A stretch of DNA of 27,249 nucleotides from NCBI GenBank assembly GCA_024223125.1, contig JAAEOP010001121.1, positions 1 through 27,249 on the forward strand, in the 5' to 3' direction. Below, piece by piece: positions 22,604 through 27,249 of this stretch (the stretch's first letter is position 1; each line of letters begins with the position of its first letter). The DNA is from Chloroflexota bacterium (GTDB lineage Bacteria; Chloroflexota; Anaerolineae; Promineifilales; Promineifilaceae). Made by a program: the position numbers and the translations under genes. The notes under the pieces are model-generated. The model had not been told where the DNA came from and did no database searches. It worked only from the letters and a program-made list of their open reading frames with translations.

Positions 22604-25542
22604 TGTATTTGGTCACCATACTCCTGCAAGCGATCAATAACTTGTCAGCGTCGCTTATTCCATTTACTGTTTTTCTGGCGGCGATGCTGGTAGCTGTCTA
22701 TGTTGCCGGACGACGTTACCGGTCGCGGCAGTTATTGCTGGCGCGGGTAGCCGAACTGGAATCGTTGAGCGCTGCCGGGCGAGCCATTGTGGAAGCAGAG
22801 TTAGACCTGGACGGTCTCTGTGCCCATATTGCCAGGGAATCGGCTTTGGTGGTTGACAATCGTACCTTTCAAATTGGTCTGTTTGCTCAGGCGTTTTATG
22901 AGATTCGTTATTGGATGGTAGACGGCCGTGAACAACCCACCCCCCAATCTTTTGATCTCAGCGCCAAAGGGGGTATCGTTAACTGGGTGCGTCACTCTCG
23001 CCAACCCTTATTAGTACGAGATTTTGAGCGTGAAAGTGACTCCTTACCCGCCCGTCCTCGTTACATTAGCGATTCTCCGCCCCGTTCAGCTATCTTCATC
23101 CCCCTTGTTAGCGGCGAGGAAGTGATAGGCATTATTGCCGCCCAAAGCGCCCGCCCTCACCGTTTTGATGAAGAAGATTTGCGCCGTCTGATGATTCTGG
23201 CTAACCAGGCTGCGGCTGCCATTGCCCATGCCCGCCTCTTTGCTCAGGTGCAAAAACGGGCTGCCCAACTAGAACTGGTCGGTGAAATTGGGCGGGAAAT
23301 CAGCCGTGTGCAAAGTCATCAGGAATTATTTGAACGGGTGGTGGAACTGACGGCCGAAACCTTTGGCTTTCACCTAGTTATGATTTTTGGTCGGGCAGAA
23401 AAGGGCGATCAGGTTGTTTTGCAGGCCGGTTATTCACTCCAAATTGAAACTCGACAATTGGTTATTGCTCCAAATGAAGGATTGGTAGGTACAGCTGCCG
23501 TCAGCCGCCAAACCATCATCAGCAATGACATCCGTCAGGATGCCCGTTACCAATTTCAGAATGACGAACTAGAAAACAGCACCCGCTCAGAAATGGCCGT
23601 GCCTTTATTGGTAGATGATGTGCTGCTGGGGGTGTTGGATGTACAAAGTCAGGTTCCTGGCTTTTTTACCTCTATAGAAAAAACAGCATTAGAAGCGTTA
23701 GCGGCCGAGATCGGAATTGCCCTGAACAAATTACAGCAGCTTGCCCGCCAACGTGAGCAGGCGTGGTTGACAACCGCCCAACTGCAAGTGGCGGAAGCGA
23801 TTGGCAGCAGTGAAAATAGGGAAGAGATGTTAGCGGCCGTTACTCGTCTAACACCCATATTGGCCGGAGCTACATTTTGCGCCGTACTGCTGTGGAACGG
23901 TGAACATGAGCAGTATATGGGATATGCTTTGTTTGGTGGAGATTTGGCGGCCGTTCACCAGTTCAGTCAGATAAAACTAACTGTTGGTGATTGGCCGGCG
24001 CTGGATGCCGTGCATGTCGGCCAAGAAATGTTGACCACGCAGCGGATCCCCGATTGGCTGCGGCAGGTGGCTAACGATTTGGAAACGCCCCTGACTCAAG
24101 TTACCCTGGCCCCACTGCAAACCAATCCCGATTTATGGGGCGTTATGTTGCTGACCATCGAGGAGTTAGAAAGAGCAGCGGACAATGTGCGGCGTGAAGA
24201 ACTGCTGCAAAACATCACTCGGCAAACGGCGGCCGCTTTAGAAACATATGCTTTACGGGCCGCCCAGCAAGAAGAAGCGTGGGTGAATACGGCGTTGTTT
24301 CAGGTGGCGGCGGCCGTCAACAGCCTGACCGATCTCAACGAAATATTGGCCACTATCATTCGCCTGGTTCCCTTGCTGGTGGGGGTTGAGTCGGCTCTGA
24401 TATTAATCTGGGATGACGCTCAACAGCAATTTCAAGCTGGCCCCAGCCACGGTATTGGTGAGATGGGACGTGGTCTGCTGGAAACATTAGCTTTGGAACG
24501 GGACGAAGTTGCCGCCCTGTCTCCTGGTCTGATCCAGCAAACCGATGTGACCACGGGTACTTTTTATGATGTCCATTTACCAGATTGGTTAGAAAAAGTG
24601 TTCAGCGCCACGCGGGCGGGCGCCTTACCGCTGGCAGCTCGTGGAAATCTAGTGGGGGTAATGGTGGTGGGTGTTGCGGAAACACTTTCTTTTCGGCAGA
24701 TAAATATTTTGACCGGTGTAGCTCATCAGGCAGCGACGGCCGTTGTCAATAATCATCTCTACCAGGAAGCGGCCGAGCGAGACCGTTTAGAGCAAGAACT
24801 CAATGTCGCTCGTGACATCCAAACCAGTCTCCTACCGGCCGAACCACCTCAAATTCCTGGTTTGGATGTAGCTGGTTATTGGAAAGAGGCTCGTCAAGTT
24901 GGGGGAGATTTTTATGATTTCATGGAGTTGCCCGGTGGTAGGTGGGGGATTCTGATTGCTGATGTAGCCGATAAAGGAGTTCCGGCAGCAATCTTCATGG
25001 CCCTCAGCCGCACTATTTTGCGTACCATTGCCCTTAACCGTATCAACCCGGCCGAAACGCTCACGCGAGCTAATGAAATTATTTTGAACGACACCCAATC
25101 CGACCTGTTTGTGACTGTTTTTTATGTGGTCTGGGAGCCGGAAAGCAAAACTTTGCTGTTTGCCAATGGGGGGCATAATTTGCCAATTTTGCTGCGGGCC
25201 GATGGTTCCAGCCAACAATTAAAGGCCGAGGGTATCGCTTTGGGGGTTTTGCCGGAAGTGACCATTGAATGTGGTTCGGTTCCCTTCAATCCCGGCGATA
25301 TGCTGGTTTTGTATACGGATGGGATTACCGAGGCAATGAATGAAGATTATGATGAATTTGGACTCGGCCATTTGCAGGTAGCGGTGGAGGCTGCTCGAAA
25401 CAAAACGGCCGCTGAATTGGTAACGGCCGTGCGCTCCAGCATAGATGCCCACGTCGGCGACACCCCCCAATTTGACGACATCACCCTTGTGATCATGAAA
25501 CGCGGAGCTTCTACTTTACCGGCGAACAAGACGACCTTGTAA
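22600..25542 (+). CDS. Multi-GAF SpoIIE-family PP2C phosphatase (RsbU-like)
   Basis: 980 aa. One N-terminal helix (about 12-36), then four GAF or GAF-like units (about 60-210, 225-385, 400-555, 565-720; the first two are clear, the last two divergent), a short coiled linker (ERDRLEQELNVARDIQTSLLP), and a SpoIIE/PP2C domain (about 750-965). Metal-site motifs are complete: VGGDFYDF (Asp770), ADVADKGVPAA (Asp788, Asp791), LYTDGITEA (Asp907) and FDDITLV (Asp959/960). It should dephosphorylate a STAS antagonist in response to whatever the GAF domains detect, completing a partner-switching circuit with the three upstream genes. ATG at 22600 or 22603; the first overlaps the upstream stop. Downstream is repeat DNA. 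Confidence 0.94.
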   Translation: MMYLVTILLQAINNLSASLIPFTVFLAAMLVAVYVAGRRYRSRQLLLARVAELESLSAAGRAIVEAELDLDGLCAHIARESALVVDNRTFQIGLFAQAFYEIRYWMVDGREQPTPQSFDLSAKGGIVNWVRHSRQPLLVRDFERESDSLPARPRYISDSPPRSAIFIPLVSGEEVIGIIAAQSARPHRFDEEDLRRLMILANQAAAAIAHARLFAQVQKRAAQLELVGEIGREISRVQSHQELFERVVELTAETFGFHLVMIFGRAEKGDQVVLQAGYSLQIETRQLVIAPNEGLVGTAAVSRQTIISNDIRQDARYQFQNDELENSTRSEMAVPLLVDDVLLGVLDVQSQVPGFFTSIEKTALEALAAEIGIALNKLQQLARQREQAWLTTAQLQVAEAIGSSENREEMLAAVTRLTPILAGATFCAVLLWNGEHEQYMGYALFGGDLAAVHQFSQIKLTVGDWPALDAVHVGQEMLTTQRIPDWLRQVANDLETPLTQVTLAPLQTNPDLWGVMLLTIEELERAADNVRREELLQNITRQTAAALETYALRAAQQEEAWVNTALFQVAAAVNSLTDLNEILATIIRLVPLLVGVESALILIWDDAQQQFQAGPSHGIGEMGRGLLETLALERDEVAALSPGLIQQTDVTTGTFYDVHLPDWLEKVFSATRAGALPLAARGNLVGVMVVGVAETLSFRQINILTGVAHQAATAVVNNHLYQEAAERDRLEQELNVARDIQTSLLPAEPPQIPGLDVAGYWKEARQVGGDFYDFMELPGGRWGILIADVADKGVPAAIFMALSRTILRTIALNRINPAETLTRANEIILNDTQSDLFVTVFYVVWEPESKTLLFANGGHNLPILLRADGSSQQLKAEGIALGVLPEVTIECGSVPFNPGDMLVLYTDGITEAMNEDYDEFGLGHLQVAVEAARNKTAAELVTAVRSSIDAHVGDTPQFDDITLVIMKRGASTLPANKTTL

Positions 25543-25561
25543 ACATTGGGCTTTTTTCTCA

Positions 25562-25741
25562 TTGGATGGCAAGGTTTTGGTGTTTGCCCAACGTATTACC
25601 CAGCCAAATCGGGGCGAGGCAGTTGGATGGCAAGGTTTTGGTGAAATGCCAGAGTATTGCCCAACCAAATCGGGGCGAGGCGGTTGGATGGCAAGGTTTT
25701 GGTGTTTGCCCAACGTATTACCCAACCGCCTCGCCCCTACC
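25562..25741. repeat. 61-bp tandem repeat, three copies
   Basis: Units begin TTGGATGGCAAGGTTTTGG at 25562, 25623 and 25684, exactly 61 bp apart. Units 1 and 2 end in AAATCGGGGCGAGGC; unit 3 instead ends in the complementary AACCGCCTCGCCCCTAC. The GGGCGAGGC core recurs on both strands further on. No spacers of differing sequence, so this is not CRISPR. It begins 19 bases after the phosphatase stop. Confidence 0.9.
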
Positions 25742-25797
25742 AACGTTTATCGGTTTGGCGAAACTGCGATAGGTTTTCCAACCAACTGGGGATAATC

Positions 25798-26150
25798 ATG
25801 AAACGAAAACATAACTACACGCCAAACATGTAAAAACAGACGAATCGGTGATTATGCCCAATCATGGCCACGGCATTTTGCATGTTGTCTCTGGCCCAGA
25901 TACCCCATTGCCAGAATTGGATTATCCGCATGGCCCCCAGCCCGGTTCCACTGGCGCCATTGTGGGCAATTACAAAATGTTGGTGACAAAACGAGTGAAG
26001 GCGGTGTTGAAAATGACAGGTACAGATATGAAGATGTGGCAGCGCGGTTATTGGGAACGCATTATCCATAATGAACGGGAATTGAATGCCACCCGGCAGT
26101 ACATTCAAAACAACCCCATCCGTTGGGCGGAAGACAGGGATAATTTGTAA
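25798..26150 (+). pseudogene. REP-associated tyrosine transposase (RAYT, Y1_Tnp family), internally deleted
   Basis: The 3' two-thirds is clear: from VIMPNHGHGILHVV (the HUH metal motif, HGH) at about 25848 through GAIVGNYKMLVTKRV, WQRGYWERIIHNERELNATRQYIQNNPIRW (the Tyr in TRQYIQNNP is the expected nucleophile) to the stop at 26150, about 100 residues. Upstream, in another frame, ATG at 25798 gives MKRKHNYTPNM then a stop; R-K-H-N-x-x-P resembles the start of RAYT proteins. About 70 codons between these parts are missing, so the gene is a remnant. RAYTs mobilise REP palindromes. Palindromic repeats with GGGCGAGGC cores lie on both sides, and a hairpin includes its stop codon. Confidence 0.82.
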
Positions 26151-26241
26151 CCATTCACTCCCCCAAGGCGCCCGGCACTTATAAACGGGTGTGCTACTCC
26201 AGTAGACTTGGTAATGAAGTGCCGGGCGCCTGAATGGTTAC
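26147..26241. repeat. Long REP-like palindrome at the RAYT 3' end
   Basis: Outer arms GTAACCATTC (26147-26156) and GAATGGTTAC (26232-26241), inner arms AGGCGCCCGGCACTT (26166-26180) and AAGTGCCGGGCGCCT (26217-26231), all perfectly complementary, with a nine-base bulge on the left and a 36-base centre. The transposase stop TAA lies in the outer left arm. Confidence 0.9.
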
Positions 26242-26275
26242 GATAATTTAGACCGGCTATTATCAAAAATGCGGT

Positions 26276-26311
26276 ATGTCGATACGAAAACATAATATGC
26301 ACCCATCGTAG
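26276..26311 (+). pseudogene. Second RAYT 5'-end scrap
   Basis: ATG at 26276 reads MSIRKHNMHPS then TAG. The RKHNxxP core matches the MKRKHNYTPN start at 25798 about 480 bp upstream, and the DNA string CGAAAACATAA is identical at both sites. It ends inside the GTAGGGGCGAGGC palindrome arm. Too short for certainty; read as the remains of a second transposase copy. Confidence 0.4.
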
Positions 26312-26374
26312 GGGCGAGGCAACCGGCCATAACCTTTGCCAAACAAAATACCTCATCTCCGGTTGCCTCGCCCC
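26311..26374. repeat. GGGGCGAGGC palindrome
   Basis: Arms GGGGCGAGGCAACCGG (26311-26326) and CCGGTTGCCTCGCCCC (26359-26374), 16 bp and perfect, with a 32-base centre. The core is shared with the tandem repeat at 25562-25741 and with a single copy at 26411-26419. Confidence 0.9.
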
Positions 26375-26493
26375 CCGTCATCCGATTTCGATGGACGGCC
26401 AACTGCACCAGGGCGAGGCAGTACGATAGAATGGGGAGGAGCATTTATTAATCTGGCCTGCGTGGGCAGGCATTATGATTTAGGAGGTATGTG

Positions 26494-27135
26494 ATGATGA
26501 ATAGACGAATTGGTTTATTGATAGGGTTGGCCGTGGTTTTCTTGGCCGGGGTGGGCATGGGAGTCATAGCCCAAGATAACGTCCCCCAGGCATCTGTACA
26601 AACAGCAGCGACAACAAACGGGGTAGGCACAACCTTCACCTACCAGGGCGTCCTCACCGACAGCGGCGACCCGGCCGACGGCGTCTACGATCTGCAATTC
26701 AAATTGTATGATGCCGCCAACGGCGGGCAGCAGGTAGGCGGCGCCGTCACGCTAGATGATGCCACCGTTACCGATGGCCTGTTTGTTGCCGAACTTGATT
26801 CTATAATCTACAAATGGAACGGGGCCTCTTTTGTGGAAATGCAGACCATTCTTACGAATGGCGCGCTTGATTGGGAGTTTTTCACCGTCGGCAGCGAGGC
26901 GTATCTGGCCGTGGCCAATTATTATGACGGTACAACCTACAACATTGATTCTACAATCTACCGTTGGAATGGGACATCTTTTGTGCAATTTCAAACTGTC
27001 CCTACAAACAGCGCATGGGATTGGAAGTTTTTCACCATCGGCAGCGACCATTATCTGACCATGGCCAATCACTCTGATGGTACAACCTGGAACATTGATT
27101 CCAAAATCTCTAGTTCTAGCGGATTCTGTGTCTGA
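26494..27135 (+). CDS. Secreted EPTP/EAR-repeat protein, apparently truncated
   Basis: 213 aa. AGGAGG six bases before ATG 26494 sets the start (a GTG one codon earlier is also open). A signal peptide (LLIGLAVVFLAGVGMGVIAQ) ends near residue 27. Residues about 48-100 (TFTYQGVLTDSGDPADGVYDLQFKLYD) are a beta module I associate with large extracellular proteins of Chloroflexota. From about 101, 50-residue repeats begin SIIYKWNGASFVEMQ and STIYRWNGTSFVQFQ, with LDWEFFTVGSEAYLAVANYYDGTTYNID: EPTP/EAR repeats, which normally form seven-bladed propellers. Only two full repeats are present; the third stops after SKI and runs into an unrelated SSSSGFCV ending. DNA repeat spacing is exactly 150 bp. 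It may therefore be non-functional or a recent truncation. ACGGCCGT is absent here. Confidence 0.8.
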   Translation: MMNRRIGLLIGLAVVFLAGVGMGVIAQDNVPQASVQTAATTNGVGTTFTYQGVLTDSGDPADGVYDLQFKLYDAANGGQQVGGAVTLDDATVTDGLFVAELDSIIYKWNGASFVEMQTILTNGALDWEFFTVGSEAYLAVANYYDGTTYNIDSTIYRWNGTSFVQFQTVPTNSAWDWKFFTIGSDHYLTMANHSDGTTWNIDSKISSSSGFCV

Positions 27136-27249
27136 GAGGAAAACTGAGGCATTATTGGGGGTGTGAACCAAAAAGAAACACCAACAACACCTCAGAAACG
27201 CAATTATAGCACGGCGAAAGTTGAACATCGCCAAGAATCTCGCCGAATC
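27112..27249. other. Unassigned DNA replacing the end of the EPTP gene
   Basis: From about 27112 the 150-bp repeat identity is lost and new sequence begins (CTAGTTCTAGCGG onward). It contains a TATAAT on the minus strand (27203-27208) and, on the plus strand, an open frame from TTG at 27221 (NIAKNLAE) running off the window. It could be the edge of an inserted element with its own gene. Nothing is identifiable with confidence. Confidence 0.35.

Larger units (their letters stand above)
26151..26493. other. Repeat-filled intergenic region, no gene
   Basis: About 340 bp holding, in order, the REP-like palindrome, a short scrap resembling a RAYT start (26276-26311), the GGGCGAGGC palindrome (26311-26374), one more GGGCGAGGC copy (26411-26419), and the ribosome site (AGGAGG, 26482-26487) of the next gene. 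No credible coding frame. Confidence 0.75.

Noticed and set aside
25562..25741. Possible CRISPR array
   Set aside because: Units are tandem with near-identical full length and no unique spacers, and there are no cas genes.
25516..25795. Open frames of 68-77 aa across the 61-bp repeat on both strands
   Set aside because: 61 is not a multiple of 3, so the frames exist by chance through the repeat; no ribosome sites and no plausible protein.
26752..27234. 160-aa minus-strand frame
   Set aside because: It mirrors the EPTP repeats encoded on the plus strand, which have a signal peptide and a strong ribosome site.
1..27249. tRNA, rRNA or riboswitch
   Set aside because: No cloverleaf-like set of stems with conserved T-arm bases and no recognised riboswitch core were found by reading; short hairpins present are simple inverted repeats.

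Overview
The window reads as chromosomal DNA of a free-living bacterium, most probably a member of the Chloroflexota (Anaerolineae/Ardenticatenia-like). This is an inference from gene content and style: multi-GAF SpoIIE phosphatases, an exosortase with a polytopic PEP-CTERM partner, RAYT/REP remnants, heptameric repeats, and an extremely iterated ACGGCCGT palindrome spread through the genes. I could not run any taxonomic comparison. No rRNA, tRNA, CRISPR array, phage or plasmid backbone is visible.

Layout. (1) 130-5653 is a loose sugar and sugar-acid metabolism block: a GH4 glycosidase (-), a divergent SDR oxidoreductase (+) and an IlvD/EDD-type sugar-acid dehydratase (+). Two membrane-protein genes (bacterial PH domain and DUF4203-like, both -) sit between them. 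(2) 5677-11445 is signalling: a NarL-type response regulator overlapping its histidine kinase, which carries a large C-terminal membrane domain, then a divergent Cache-HAMP-PAS orphan kinase. (3) 11574-16949 is a surface-protein module: an exosortase (XrtO-like, fused to an EpsI-like tail), a large polytopic VIT/vWA protein ending in VPEPEEW plus a membrane helix (a PEP-CTERM signal), and a lone NitT/TauT-type ABC ATPase. Near-identical palindromic elements end the first two genes and appear to supply their TAG stop codons. (4) 16992-21206 is housekeeping: rtcB with a small upstream Cys-containing protein, an FkbM methyltransferase, and queG with two in-frame repeat insertions. (5) 21303-25542 is a partner-switching operon: STAS, RsbW-like kinase, STAS, and a 4-GAF SpoIIE-type PP2C phosphatase. 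(6) 25543-27249 is accessory and decaying: a 61-bp tandem repeat, a broken REP-associated tyrosine transposase among GGGCGAGGC palindromes, and a secreted EPTP-repeat protein that looks cut off.

The most distinctive property is the repeat ecology. The octamer ACGGCCGT occurs roughly 45-50 times by eye but is absent from the last ~1.8 kb. Arrays with a strict 7-bp period occur between genes and, in frame, inside queG and the exosortase gene. Nearly every intergenic gap outside tight operons holds a long perfect inverted repeat, several of them touching stop codons. Together with a RAYT remnant this suggests long activity of small palindromic elements that tailor gene ends and insert into coding regions.
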